64,000 nucleotides of DNA from Bacteroidota bacterium (GCA_025963775.1 JAOQAD010000015.1:1-64000), one strand, 5' to 3'; positions 41,398-50,880 are shown, counted from the stretch's first letter. Notes: a model not told the origin generated them from the sequence alone. Made by a program: numbers and translations.

Positions 41398-42723
41398 TTA
41401 CTTGCTGATGATGATCTTCCGCTGCGCTACGCCTTTGTCGCTGCGAAGCTTAATGATGTAATAACCGTTTGCAAGTGAGCTCACATCGAGCTTTGCAGAG
41501 GATACATTCGAATAGCTGTTCGCCAGGATCTGTTTCCCTGTCACATCACAGATCGACATGTCAAGGCTGCTGAGATTCTTTCCGAAATCAACATTCAGCT
41601 CGTTTGCCGCAGGGTTCGGGCTGACCAGGAAATTACTAAGCTGTGTATCAGAAATTCCGGTAGTGAGGAATGCTGTTACATTGGAAAGGCTGTAATGGTT
41701 CATGGCACGCGAAGGCTGGCAGGGCGCGGGAGGAAATACAGCCACTGCATAATAGATCATTCCTGCTGCCGGGCTTACGTCAGTATAAGTAGTGAAAGAA
41801 GCGGCGATGGAATCGTACAGGACAAGTGTTCCGGGCGAAGTGCCGCGATAAATAAAATACGTGGAATAGCTGAAGCCGGAATAGGCATTCCATGAAAGCT
41901 GCGCATAAGCTGTACCCAATGCTGTTGTGGTGAGCAAGTGAATGGTCTCATGGCTCGGGCCGTAAAATAAATTCCCGCAGGTGTCATTTGTGGCGATGCG
42001 GTATTTGAAGGATTGCACCATTGGATTTGAAACCGTGTCCACATACACTGAAGTGTCGGAGTTCATTACAGTAGCGATTGTAGTGTAAGCTCCTATTGTA
42101 GCGGTTTCTTTCTGAATGATGTAGGAGCCGGTGTACATCGTGTCTTTTTCCCAGATGATGATGTTCTGGTTCGCAGCAGCATCGGTGGTCACCTGGCAGA
42201 TCGCCTGTGGGCTTACAATGGTTCCCGGGCAGCCGGTTGAGCAGGCATTCCCGGGTCCGCCTGTTTGTGCTATGGTAACCGTTCCGGGCTGGCCGGAATA
42301 ATTACTGATCATGATCTTATAATATTCGCCGGCAAGGGTAGAGGAGAGATTCACAAATTCGGTAGAGCCGGTTGAATAGCCGCAATCAACGATCTGTGAA
42401 GAATCAAGTCCGCAGTCAGCAGGTGTTGACAAAGGCCCCCATGCAACAAAGTCTACATCAACCGTGGAGCTTCCGCTGGTGGAGATCGTCAGGTCGATCT
42501 GGCCGGGATTACATACCCTGAGATACAGCCATGTTACATTGGCTTGATTGAGCAGGCAGCCATAGTCGTTGGTGCTGTCGGCATTGGGTGTGCCGGTGAT
42601 CAGCGGATACATGCTGGTAGTAGCGCTGACAAACTGGTAGGGTGTGGAACAATCATTCTGTGCAGTTGCGCTTTGGGCAATGAACAGGATCATCAGTAAA
42701 AAAAGGGAGTAAATTTTTTTCAT
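41398..42723 (-). CDS. secreted fibronectin-like protein with T9SS sorting domain
   Basis: A 441-residue protein. The signal peptide (MKKIYSLFLLMILFIAQSATAQ) sets the start at 42723, although the frame is open to 42777. The N-terminal region (about 25-165) contains LNQANVTWLYLRVCNPGQID, resembling Bacteroidota domains that describe events such as 'gel' or pre-peptidase beta domains. Fibronectin-III-like modules (about 180-350; ATNDTCGNLF) follow, then a T9SS type A domain (about 365-441; VSPNPAANELNVDF, SICDVTGKQIL, QRKIIISK). It is expected on the cell surface. Confidence 0.85.
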   Translation of the reverse strand: MKKIYSLFLLMILFIAQSATAQNDCSTPYQFVSATTSMYPLITGTPNADSTNDYGCLLNQANVTWLYLRVCNPGQIDLTISTSGSSTVDVDFVAWGPLSTPADCGLDSSQIVDCGYSTGSTEFVNLSSTLAGEYYKIMISNYSGQPGTVTIAQTGGPGNACSTGCPGTIVSPQAICQVTTDAAANQNIIIWEKDTMYTGSYIIQKETATIGAYTTIATVMNSDTSVYVDTVSNPMVQSFKYRIATNDTCGNLFYGPSHETIHLLTTTALGTAYAQLSWNAYSGFSYSTYFIYRGTSPGTLVLYDSIAASFTTYTDVSPAAGMIYYAVAVFPPAPCQPSRAMNHYSLSNVTAFLTTGISDTQLSNFLVSPNPAANELNVDFGKNLSSLDMSICDVTGKQILANSYSNVSSAKLDVSSLANGYYIIKLRSDKGVAQRKIIISK

Positions 42724-42780
42724 GTGGCGGAGTGTTTTTGAGTATATCAAATATAAGATAAAACAAGAGAAAAGCAATAA

Positions 42781-42811
42781 AAAAAGCCTCCCGGAATTTC
42801 CGGAAGGCTTA
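42781..42811 (-). terminator. rho-independent terminator after recQ
   Basis: AAGCCTCCCGGAA and TTCCGGAAGGCTT (42784-42810) form a hairpin; on the minus strand it ends in a T-run (A5 at 42781-42785). It lies about 20 bases after the recQ stop. Confidence 0.75.
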
Positions 42812-42829
42812 TAAATTGTTCAATTAAGT

Positions 42830-45046
42830 TTAGTTGCCGAACTCGCTCATGAATTTGATGCGCATCAGGCGGATCTCTTCTTCGGTATACTCATCTTCTC
42901 CTAATTCTTTCAGCGCGATCGCTACCGAATCGGTATCCGATTCCTTGAAGTATTCCATTGCTTCTTCCTGCTTGTCCTCATCAATGATATCATTGATGTA
43001 ATAGGTGATGTTCACTTTCGTTCCCGAGTGCACGATGCTTTCGATCTCTGTGATAAGGTCTGTCAGGGAAAGTCCCTTGGAGCTGGCAATATCTTCCAGC
43101 GGCAGCTTGCGGTCAATGTTCTGGATCACATACACTTTTAATCCTGATTTATTGATGATGGATTTCACCACCATATCGAGCGGGCGTTCGATCTCATTCT
43201 CATCCACATATTTCGAGATGAGGTCGAGGAAGGGCTTGCCGAACTTCTGTGCTTTTCCTTGCCCCACGCCGGTGATATTCACCAGCTCATCCATTTTGAT
43301 CGGGTACTGGATCGCCATCTCTTCGAGGGAAACTTCCTGGAAGATCACGTATGGAGGAAGTTTCAGCTTGTGTGCTGTTTGCTTCAGCAGGTCTTTCAGG
43401 GCAGAGAACAATACTTCATCTGCTCCCGATCCTCCTTTGTTTCCACCGCCGCCGCCTTCTTCATCATCTTCGGTTTCCGTGCCTTCGTAATCATGATCCT
43501 TTGTAACCATCATGCTGTAAGGCTCTTCGAGGTATGCTTTACCTTCCTTCGTTACTTTCAGCAATCCGTAGTTTTCAATATCCTTCGCCAGCAGGCTTGA
43601 CACCAAGGCCTGGCGGATCACGGCATTCCAGTATTTTTCCGTTTTGTCATCTTCCGCACCTTTGCCGAAACATTCCAGCTCATTGTGCTTGTATGATTTG
43701 GTGATGGATGTAACATTGCCAAGCAGCACGTTGATCACATCCTTTGTTTTGAATTTCTCTTTCACATCCAGCACCGCTTCGATCGCCAGTGCGATGTCGT
43801 CCATGCCCTCGAATTTCTGCTTCGGGTTCCGGCAGTTGTCGCACATTCCGCCACATCCTGCTTCATCGTATTCTTCGCCGAAATAGTGCAGTAAGAATTT
43901 CCTGCGGCAGCTGGAAGTCTCCGCATAGGAAACTGTTTCGAGCAGCAATTGCTTGCCGATCTCCTGTTCTGCAACCGGTTTTCCTTTCATGAACTTCTCC
44001 AGCTTCACGATATCATCGTATGCATAAAAGGTAAGGCAGTTTCCTTCTCCGCCGTCACGGCCTGCGCGGCCTGTTTCCTGGTAATATCCTTCGAGTGATT
44101 TAGGAATGTCGTGGTGGATCACAAAGCGGACATCCGGCTTATCGATCCCCATTCCGAAAGCGATAGTTGCAACGATCACATCAATGTCTTCCATAAGAAA
44201 AGCATCCTGTGTTTTCGCGCGTTCTTTTGCTTCGAGCCCTGCATGATAAGGAAGCGCTTTCACGCCGTTCACGCGAAGCGTTTCCGCAAGCTCTTCCACT
44301 TTTTTGCGGGAGAGGCAGTACACGATGCCTGATTTTCCATGCTGTCCTTTAATGTATTTGATCACCTCTTTCACAACGTTCTGTTTCGGGCGAACCTCGT
44401 AATACAGGTTGGAGCGGTTGAAGGATGATTTATAAAGATTGGCAGCGGTCATTCCAAGGTTCTTCTGGATATCCTGCTGCACTTTAGGAGTTGCTGTTGC
44501 AGTTAATGCGATGATAGGCACTTTACCGATCTGTTCGATGATCGGGCGCAAACGCCTGTATTCAGGGCGGAAGTCATGTCCCCATTCGGAGATGCAATGT
44601 GCTTCATCGATCGCGAAAAATGAGATCTTGATCTCGTTGAAGAAAGCGATGTTGTCTTCTTTCGTAAGGCTTTCTGGTGCAACGTACAATAATTTTGTTT
44701 TCCCTGCTTTGATATCCTGTTTAACAGTGGCGATCTCCGCCTTTGTTAATGATGAGTTCAGAAAATGTGCAATGCCGTCCTCATTCCCAAAATTGCGCAA
44801 TGCATCCACCTGGTTCTTCATTAATGCGATCAGTGGTGAAATGATGATCGCTGTTCCTTCGCTTACCAGAGCAGGCAGCTGGTAACATAATGATTTTCCT
44901 CCGCCTGTAGGCATGATCACGAACGTGTCCTTCCCTTCAAGTAAACTTGTAATGATCGCTTCCTGTTGTCCCTTAAAGCTATCGAATCCGAAAAATTTTT
45001 GTAAGCATTCGTGAAGCGATGTTTCTACCTCGAGCATTGTTTTCAA
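42830..45046 (-). CDS. recQ: ATP-dependent DNA helicase RecQ
   Basis: A 738-residue 3'-5' helicase for recombinational repair. Walker A is MPTGGGKS (45-52) and the DEAH box is IDEAHCISEWG (near 143). A zinc-binding RQC region has four Cys (CRRKFLLHYFGE..., CGGMCDNC, near 385-408). An HRDC domain follows (about 550-620), and a C-terminal helix-turn-helix extension reaches 738. A Gly-rich acidic linker (EDDEEGGGGGNKGG) lies before HRDC. Length fits the long Bacteroidota form. Met4 (45037) is an alternative start. It is divergent from kdsD. Confidence 0.96.
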   Translation of the reverse strand: MKTMLEVETSLHECLQKFFGFDSFKGQQEAIITSLLEGKDTFVIMPTGGGKSLCYQLPALVSEGTAIIISPLIALMKNQVDALRNFGNEDGIAHFLNSSLTKAEIATVKQDIKAGKTKLLYVAPESLTKEDNIAFFNEIKISFFAIDEAHCISEWGHDFRPEYRRLRPIIEQIGKVPIIALTATATPKVQQDIQKNLGMTAANLYKSSFNRSNLYYEVRPKQNVVKEVIKYIKGQHGKSGIVYCLSRKKVEELAETLRVNGVKALPYHAGLEAKERAKTQDAFLMEDIDVIVATIAFGMGIDKPDVRFVIHHDIPKSLEGYYQETGRAGRDGGEGNCLTFYAYDDIVKLEKFMKGKPVAEQEIGKQLLLETVSYAETSSCRRKFLLHYFGEEYDEAGCGGMCDNCRNPKQKFEGMDDIALAIEAVLDVKEKFKTKDVINVLLGNVTSITKSYKHNELECFGKGAEDDKTEKYWNAVIRQALVSSLLAKDIENYGLLKVTKEGKAYLEEPYSMMVTKDHDYEGTETEDDEEGGGGGNKGGSGADEVLFSALKDLLKQTAHKLKLPPYVIFQEVSLEEMAIQYPIKMDELVNITGVGQGKAQKFGKPFLDLISKYVDENEIERPLDMVVKSIINKSGLKVYVIQNIDRKLPLEDIASSKGLSLTDLITEIESIVHSGTKVNITYYINDIIDEDKQEEAMEYFKESDTDSVAIALKELGEDEYTEEEIRLMRIKFMSEFGN

Positions 45047-45216
45047 TGTTTTCTTCCGTTTTAAAAATTAATAATGTTTTATGATGGTTCGTGTAAAAAA
45101 ACTAAATTTATACCGTTAAATACAAATGGAGTTTTGCTGATTCCTACTGTAAATATATAATAAAAAATTGTTACAAAGCCAAACATTTCTCTACTTTAAA
45201 TCAAATAATCTACGAA

Positions 45217-46185
45217 GTGAATAAATCCATCGATAAAATAATTGAGCTTGCAAAAACTACCTTAATTATTGAGGCAGATTCCATCCGTAACTTACAAAAC
45301 TTCATTAATGAGGACTTTATTGCAACGGTAAAGCTGATTTATGCTTCAAAGGGCAGAGTGGTGGTTACAGGCATCGGAAAAAGCGCAATTATTGCCCAGA
45401 AGATTGTGGCTACGATGAATTCCACAGGTACGCCTGCCACTTTCATGCATGCTGCCGATGCCATTCACGGTGACCTTGGAACTATTCAGCAGGAAGATGT
45501 GGTGATCTGCATTTCGAAGAGCGGGAACACACCGGAGATCAAAGTGCTGGTGCCATTATTAAAGCATGGCGGAAATAAATTGATAGCGCTTGTTGGCAAT
45601 ACGGATTCCTACCTTGCACAGCAGGCTGATCATATATTGAATTGCAGCGTGGAGAAGGAAGCCTGCCCGAACAATCTTGCACCTACATCCAGCACAGCAG
45701 CGCAGATGGCAATGGGCGATGCGCTGGCGGTATGCCTGCTCGACTGCAGGGAATTCACCAGCAAGGATTTCGCGAAGTATCATCCCGGCGGCGCACTTGG
45801 CAAAAAATTGTACCTGAAGGTTGGCGACATTGCTTCGCAGCATCAGAAGCCGCAGGTGAGGCCGGATGATACGATCAGGGCTGTTATCAGCGAGATCTCA
45901 TCAAAGCGCCTCGGTGCAACGGCTGTGGTGGAGAACGATGTGCTGGTTGGCGTGATCACCGATGGCGATGTGAGAAGAATGCTCGAAAAAACAGACGTGA
46001 TCAGCTCGCTGAAGGCCGCTGACATCATGAATAAAACACCCAAGCAGATCGATGCGGCCGAGCTTGCGGTAAATGCGATGCAGCTGCTGGAGAGATACAA
46101 CATCAGCCAGCTGATCGTGACTGACAATGGTAACTACCACGGCTTTGTGCATTTGCATGACTTGCTGAAAGAAGGCATCATGTAA
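45217..46185 (+). CDS. kdsD: arabinose-5-phosphate isomerase (KpsF/GutQ family)
   Basis: A 322-residue enzyme with an N-terminal SIS domain (about 35-170; VVTGIGKSAIIAQKI, ISKSGNTPE, NNLAPTSSTAAQMAMGDALA) and two C-terminal CBS domains (about 205-322). It converts ribulose-5-phosphate to arabinose-5-phosphate for Kdo synthesis in lipopolysaccharide. The start appears to be GTG at 45217; no ATG is available nearby in frame. It heads a plus-strand group with a GT2 glycosyltransferase, though a repeat element intervenes. Confidence 0.94.
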   Translation: MNKSIDKIIELAKTTLIIEADSIRNLQNFINEDFIATVKLIYASKGRVVVTGIGKSAIIAQKIVATMNSTGTPATFMHAADAIHGDLGTIQQEDVVICISKSGNTPEIKVLVPLLKHGGNKLIALVGNTDSYLAQQADHILNCSVEKEACPNNLAPTSSTAAQMAMGDALAVCLLDCREFTSKDFAKYHPGGALGKKLYLKVGDIASQHQKPQVRPDDTIRAVISEISSKRLGATAVVENDVLVGVITDGDVRRMLEKTDVISSLKAADIMNKTPKQIDAAELAVNAMQLLERYNISQLIVTDNGNYHGFVHLHDLLKEGIM

Positions 46186-46205
46186 TCAAATGAACTTTAA
46201 TTGAC

Positions 46206-46288
46206 CGTCATCCCGTGCCCCGATACGGGATCTGTCAAATAAAAAACTGCTTGTATTATGAGATCCCGTGTCGTAGCACGGGATGACG
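46206..46288. repeat. 83-bp inverted-repeat element, copy A
   Basis: Begins CGTCATCCCGTG and ends CACGGGATGACG, exact inverted ends. Each end carries a further small hairpin (CCCGTGCCCCGATACGGG and CCCGTGTCGTAGCACGGG). The middle is AT-rich. It has the same length and ends as the copy at 47485-47567. It fills most of the kdsD-GT2 gap. Confidence 0.75.
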
Positions 46289-46315
46289 TATAGAACGCAA
46301 AGCCTGCAACAATTT

Positions 46316-47029
46316 ATGAAAATAGCAATCATAGTCCCTGCATTCAACGAGGAGAAAGCCATTCCGGCTGTGGTGAACGGCCTGAATGCTGTTGCGAAGG
46401 AGCATCAGCTGAACCTGCAGGTGATCGTTGTGAATGATTGCTCCACCGATACAACCTCAGAAGTAATTTCATCACTGAACTGCATTGCATTGAACCTGCC
46501 GGTTAACCTTGGCATTGGCGGTGCCGTTCAAACAGGCTTCAAATACGCATTTGAAAATGATTTTGATTATGCATTCCAGGTGGATGGCGACGGGCAGCAT
46601 CCCGCTTCGGAAATTCCCGGGATGATCAAAACGGCGATTGAGCAACAGGCGGATGTGGTGATCGGCTCGCGCTTCATTGATAAGGAAGGATTCCAGTCAT
46701 CGGCTTTACGCAGGTTCGGGATCAGTTATTTCAAGAAACTGAACAGGATGCTGGTCGGGATCACGGTGAACGACAGCACTTCCGGGTTTCGTATGATCAG
46801 CCGGAGAGTGCTTGAAACAGTGAGCGATTATTACCCGGATGAATACCCGGAGCCGGAATCAATTATTTTATATTCGCTGAAAGGATTTAAAATAGTGGAA
46901 GTGCCCGTGAGCATGCTGGAAAGGCAGGGCGGTGTTTCTTCGATCGGGGCGCTTGCTTCGGTGTATTATATGTTTAAAGTAACGCTTGCAATTATTTATA
47001 CGTTTATAAGAATTAAATTCAGGAAATAG
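46316..47029 (+). CDS. family 2 glycosyltransferase (polyprenyl-phosphate sugar transferase type)
   Basis: A 237-residue GT2 enzyme starting MKIAIIVPAFNEEKAI. It has the NDCSTDTT loop, the metal-binding DGDGQH motif (near 90) and an SRFID block, close to DPM1-like/GtrB-like transferases but without C-terminal membrane helices. The frame is open from 46283, but that part reads through the repeat. Its partner is probably the DUF2304 protein encoded at 47108, a pairing often seen for prenyl-phosphate glycosyltransferases. Confidence 0.92.
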   Translation: MKIAIIVPAFNEEKAIPAVVNGLNAVAKEHQLNLQVIVVNDCSTDTTSEVISSLNCIALNLPVNLGIGGAVQTGFKYAFENDFDYAFQVDGDGQHPASEIPGMIKTAIEQQADVVIGSRFIDKEGFQSSALRRFGISYFKKLNRMLVGITVNDSTSGFRMISRRVLETVSDYYPDEYPEPESIILYSLKGFKIVEVPVSMLERQGGVSSIGALASVYYMFKVTLAIIYTFIRIKFRK

Positions 47030-47034
47030 AAATC

Positions 47035-47093
47035 ACCACAGGTAACACAGATGAATACCGAAATAATTAAAAAGATCTGTGAGAATCTGTGGT
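47035..47093. repeat. ACCACAG/CTGTGGT imperfect palindrome
   Basis: CCACAGGTAACACAGAT at 47036-47052 and ATCTGTGAGAATCTGTGG at 47075-47092 are near-inverted copies around an AT-rich centre. The element lies between the GT2 and DUF2304 genes. A related half occurs near 12512-12535. Confidence 0.6.
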
Positions 47094-47107
47094 AAAACAA
47101 AAATCAC

Positions 47108-47440
47108 ATGGCAAAAATCCAGATCATTGCAATTGCAGTCAGCCTGCTCTTCCTGTTTTACATTGTCCGCCTGATCGTAAAAGGAAAACTGCGCGAAGAA
47201 TATTCCATCATCTGGATCGCATGCACGCTTGTGCTTATTGTATTTTCATTCTGGCGCGACGGGCTGGAAGTGATGGCGCATCTTGTTGGGGTTTATGAAG
47301 CACCTAACCTTGTGTTCACGGGTGCGATCTTCGCGGTGTTCATTTACCTGCTGCATTTGTCGGTGGTGGTTTCGAAGCTGCATTCGCAGAATAAGCAGCT
47401 GGCGCAGGAGATTGCGTTGCTGAAGGAGAAGTTGAAATAG
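47108..47440 (+). CDS. DUF2304 membrane protein
   Basis: A 110-residue protein with three membrane helices (about 4-21, 34-50, 70-90) and a charged coiled-coil tail (LHSQNKQLAQEIALLKEKLK), the normal DUF2304 layout. The REEYSIIWI block is characteristic. These proteins commonly accompany GT2 polyprenyl-phosphate glycosyltransferases and may assist or anchor them; that role is an inference from context. A repeat element separates it from the GT2 gene by 78 bases. Confidence 0.88.
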   Translation: MAKIQIIAIAVSLLFLFYIVRLIVKGKLREEYSIIWIACTLVLIVFSFWRDGLEVMAHLVGVYEAPNLVFTGAIFAVFIYLLHLSVVVSKLHSQNKQLAQEIALLKEKLK

Positions 47441-47479
47441 TTCCAGGTTCCAGGTCGGGAAAGGTTTCAGGTTCTGTGT

Positions 47480-47572
47480 GGATCCGTCATCCCGTGCTGC
47501 GACACGGGGCCTGCTAATTAGGAATTGCTAACATTTATGAGATCCCGTGTCGTAACACGGGATGACGGATCC
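47480..47572. repeat. 83-bp inverted-repeat element, copy B, with GGATCC extensions
   Basis: The core 47485-47567 has the same ends (CGTCATCCCGTG / CACGGGATGACG) and length as copy A at 46206. Here the symmetry extends outwards to GGATCC on both sides (47480-47485 and 47567-47572). It separates the DUF2304 gene from the convergent SDR gene. Confidence 0.78.
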
Positions 47573-47611
47573 TCGGGAACTTTCAACCTGAAATTTTCAA
47601 CCTGCAAATCT

Positions 47612-48295
47612 TTAAACCAAGCCCCCGTTCAGGTCAATGCAGGATCCTGTTAAGTAACCCGTTTCGCGGATGTATTGAATGGTATTTAAAATGTTTTCCG
47701 GATCACCGAATTCCTTTACTGCGATCTTGTTTTTGATCTGTTCCTGCATTTCTTTCGGAACGGTATCGATCATTCCCACTTTAAAATAACCGAGATTGAT
47801 GTTGTTGATGGTGATGTTCTTCTGTGCATTCTCCAGCGCAATGCTTTTGATCATCCCGTTGATACCGGCTTTGGAAGCTGCGTATGCGCTGGTGCCGATC
47901 ACGCCGGTATTTGCTACAACAGAAGAGAGGTTAATGATCCTGCCGGAATTTTGTTCACGCATCAATGGAAGGATCGCGCGTATAAGGTAGAATGTACCTG
48001 TAAGGTTTACGTTGATCACCTGCGTCCATTCCGTAACATCCGATTTGTGTGCGAATGAATTGTAGGAAATTCCCGCACAGTTGACCAGCGTGATATTCTT
48101 TGATGCAGCCGGAATGCTTTTTACAAATGTTTCCACTTCCTCCGGATCGGTGATGTCGAGCTGTTTGCAGCCGCTGTATTGCTTGCCTTCCGGTTTGTTC
48201 AGGTGGTAGGTGCCAATCACTTCTTCCCCTTTTTCTGAAAAAGCATTGAAGAGGTAATTCCCTATCCCGCCTGTGATGCCTGTGATGATGATCAT
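47612..48295 (-). CDS. SDR family oxidoreductase (FabG-like)
   Basis: A 227-residue short-chain dehydrogenase. The cofactor motif TGITGGIGNYL (5-15), NCAGIS, the catalytic Ser in NLSSVV and the YAASK motif (Tyr/Lys near 138-142) are all present. ITVNNINLGYFKVGM and the C-terminal GSCIDLNGG are typical of FabG-like 3-oxoacyl reductases. The frame is open to 48340, but the start MIIITG at 48295 is standard. The substrate is unknown: a 3-oxoacyl thioester or a nucleotide sugar are possible. Confidence 0.9.
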   Translation of the reverse strand: MIIITGITGGIGNYLFNAFSEKGEEVIGTYHLNKPEGKQYSGCKQLDITDPEEVETFVKSIPAASKNITLVNCAGISYNSFAHKSDVTEWTQVINVNLTGTFYLIRAILPLMREQNSGRIINLSSVVANTGVIGTSAYAASKAGINGMIKSIALENAQKNITINNINLGYFKVGMIDTVPKEMQEQIKNKIAVKEFGDPENILNTIQYIRETGYLTGSCIDLNGGLV

Positions 48296-48339
48296 TTTGT
48301 TTTTATTTACAATTTTTATCGTTGAGATTCTTCGCTGCA

Positions 48340-48490
48340 TTTCATTCCGCCCAGAATGACAAACGATGTGCTTTTGTTTAAAGTTAAACTAATGATCCGT
48401 CATTCCGTGCCACGACACGGAATCTCTCCGGAATCACCAGGTGACTTTATGTTCAATTATCTATTAATTAAGAGATTGCTTCACATGACG
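48340..48490. repeat. mixed palindromic repeats, diverged copy C
   Basis: CATTCCGCCCAGAATG near 48343-48358 is a short palindrome. CGTCATTCCGTG at 48398-48409, its hairpin partner CACGGAAT near 48417-48423, and ACATGACG at 48483-48490 look like a diverged and longer (93 bp) version of the 83-bp element, with a GAGATTGC half near 48471. No gene is seen in the gap 48296-48507. Confidence 0.5.
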
Positions 48491-48507
48491 TTGTAATTGT
48501 CAATTGC

Positions 48508-50880
48508 CTATTGCTTCGCCTTCTCTTCCTTCGCCCAGTTCAGGTTACCCTTTGCCAGCTTGTGCTGCGGGTCGATCTGCAATGCTTTGCTGCATGCTTC
48601 AATCGCTTTATCCCATTGCTTCAATTGGTTGTACGATGCACCCATATTGCTGTATGCATCGGCGTAATCCGGCTTTAATTTCAGCGCATTGTTGCAGGCT
48701 TCGATGCATTTTTCATACTGCCCCTGCTGGTAATAATTTAAGCTTAGGTCGAGGTAGGCTTCTGCTGTCGGCTTTTCCTTTGCTGCCTTCTCTGCGTTTG
48801 CAAGCGCATCGCGATTGTTGAGCGCGAGCAGCAGGTTGTTCTTTGCCAGCGCGTAATCCGGTTTTAATTCAAGCGCTTTTTTGCAGGCTGCGATCGCTTT
48901 ATCGTATTGCTTCAGCATGTTGTAGGAAGAACCGATGTTGTTGTAAGCCTCCGCATAATCCGGTTTTAGTTTCAGCGCTTCTGTCGCCGCTGCAATGCAT
49001 TTGTTATAGTCGGCAGACTGGTAATACCCAAGACTCAGGTTGAGATATTTTTCTGCGCTGGGAGCTTTCTTCACTTCTTCTTCGGAGATCTGCGGGGCAG
49101 CAACATTCCCGGTTTTGTTCCGGGAAGCATTGAGGTAATTCAATGCATTCTGATTTCCCGGGATGATCTGCAGGGTGCTCTGTGCCAGCTCGTGCAGCTT
49201 TTCCCAATCGCCGGTATCGGAGTATGCTTTCATCAGCAGCTCATGCGCGCCGATGTGTGCCGGGGAGAGTTCGATCACTTTGATCAGCATCGGGATCGCT
49301 TCATTGTAGCGCCCCTGGTTCACAAGAAAGCGGCTGTAGAAATACCAGGTGTCAGGATAGCCCGGGCCATATTGCAGCGCGCTTTTTAAATAATTTTCCG
49401 CACTTATTTTATCGCCGGTCGCTTCCTTTAAAACTCCCATGTTAATGTAGAGGAAGGAATAGGTTGGCCACATCTGCAATGCTTTTGAAAAATAGCTTTC
49501 CGCATCCTTGTAATTTCCCTTCGACATCTGCGCAAGTCCGTAGTTCATCAGCCCGCGTGCATTTCCGGGGCTTTTGATGGTCACATCCTTCCACAATGTT
49601 TCTTCAGACTTCCATACCTTGTTGCGTGCATAAGCGCCATAGGCATAGCCTGAAAGCAGCACTAAAACAGTCGCTGCAGCGATGATGCTGTATTTTTTCA
49701 ATGAAGCTGCATCGCCTTTTCTGTACTTCAGCAGGGTTAGCCCGATCACCCATGATACACTGATCACTAATCCGACATACGGAAAAAAGATCCGGTGGTC
49801 GTTGAGCACTTCCGCAAAGGGAATAATGCTGGAGGAAGGGATGAGTGCAAGGAAGAACCAGATGATCCCGAAGCTGACCGGGCGCAACCGTGAATCGCGG
49901 GAAAAAAGAAATGCAATAAAGATCATACAGGCGATGAAGGCGCACCCTACAAAAAAGCGTAGGTCCATGATAGAGCTGAGCGGTGTCCAGTCGGTATCGG
50001 CGCTTAACCCGAATGGTAAAAAGAACGTTGTGAAATAATGCAGGATCACAAATGGCTGCGTGATCAGGAAATGAAAGCGCGATGTTCCGCCCGATTGCCA
50101 GGAAGGCGGCGTGAAATGATCGATCAGCAGGTACATGCCCGCGCAGAATACAAATGCCGGAAGCACGCCTTTGATAGCCTGCCATACTTTAGGAAAATTT
50201 TGTTTCCTGGATACATCCATCAGGCTAAGCCCCTGTTCAAAAAGCAGGATGTAAAAGAACAGCATGGGCGCAAACATTACCGCAGGCGGTTTTGCGAGCG
50301 CACCGATCCCTACTGGGATGAGATAAAGAAAGGTTCTTTTGCAGAAAGGCGAGAAGATGTAAAGCACAAAACCGAGGATCACAAAAAAGGTGGACTGAAG
50401 GTCGGAGCGTGCAATGATGTAATTGATCGTTTCTGCATTTGCCGGGTGAAGCATGTACCAAGCGGTTGCGGCATAAGCAATGAAAAAGTTCCAGTCGTTC
50501 TTATATGCACGTTCGAATAACCTGAACAGCAGGAAGAACATGAGGATGCCCTGCAGCAGGTAGATGATAAAAGAGGAGAGGTGAAAGTAAAACAGGTTGT
50601 AACCACTTCCCATCCAGTAGTCGATCGCGAGCGAAGTGCTCACAAGCGGGCGGTACGACTGGTTTGAAGGCAATGAACTGAATGTGCTGCCATCCTTAAA
50701 GAATAAGGGAATGTTCTTTAGATCCTGGATATACAGGTTGTTCTGGATCGTATGCGAATCATCGAAATGAAATGAATTTCCAAAATGATTGGAATAGGTG
50801 ATGGTGGTTACAAGTACCAGCACCAGCAGGTAGATAAGTGTTTTTCGGATGGATAAGCCTTCAGAGAGTTGCCGGATCAT
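48508..50880 (-). CDS. TMTC-like membrane protein with C-terminal TPRs (DUF1736 type)
   Basis: A 790-residue protein. The N-terminal half (about 1-430) has about ten membrane helices with the first loop NHFGNSFHFDDSHTIQNN, the DD motif of GT-C/TMTC-type O-mannosyltransferase-like proteins. The C-terminal half (about 440-790) contains at least eight TPRs, e.g. PDYAEAYNNIGSSYNMLKQY and KPDYADAYSNMGASYNQLKQW. It may glycosylate exported proteins recognised by the TPRs, an inference from architecture. Divergent from a TPR gene carrying the same TPR module. Confidence 0.82.
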   Translation of the reverse strand: MIRQLSEGLSIRKTLIYLLVLVLVTTITYSNHFGNSFHFDDSHTIQNNLYIQDLKNIPLFFKDGSTFSSLPSNQSYRPLVSTSLAIDYWMGSGYNLFYFHLSSFIIYLLQGILMFFLLFRLFERAYKNDWNFFIAYAATAWYMLHPANAETINYIIARSDLQSTFFVILGFVLYIFSPFCKRTFLYLIPVGIGALAKPPAVMFAPMLFFYILLFEQGLSLMDVSRKQNFPKVWQAIKGVLPAFVFCAGMYLLIDHFTPPSWQSGGTSRFHFLITQPFVILHYFTTFFLPFGLSADTDWTPLSSIMDLRFFVGCAFIACMIFIAFLFSRDSRLRPVSFGIIWFFLALIPSSSIIPFAEVLNDHRIFFPYVGLVISVSWVIGLTLLKYRKGDAASLKKYSIIAAATVLVLLSGYAYGAYARNKVWKSEETLWKDVTIKSPGNARGLMNYGLAQMSKGNYKDAESYFSKALQMWPTYSFLYINMGVLKEATGDKISAENYLKSALQYGPGYPDTWYFYSRFLVNQGRYNEAIPMLIKVIELSPAHIGAHELLMKAYSDTGDWEKLHELAQSTLQIIPGNQNALNYLNASRNKTGNVAAPQISEEEVKKAPSAEKYLNLSLGYYQSADYNKCIAAATEALKLKPDYAEAYNNIGSSYNMLKQYDKAIAACKKALELKPDYALAKNNLLLALNNRDALANAEKAAKEKPTAEAYLDLSLNYYQQGQYEKCIEACNNALKLKPDYADAYSNMGASYNQLKQWDKAIEACSKALQIDPQHKLAKGNLNWAKEEKAKQ

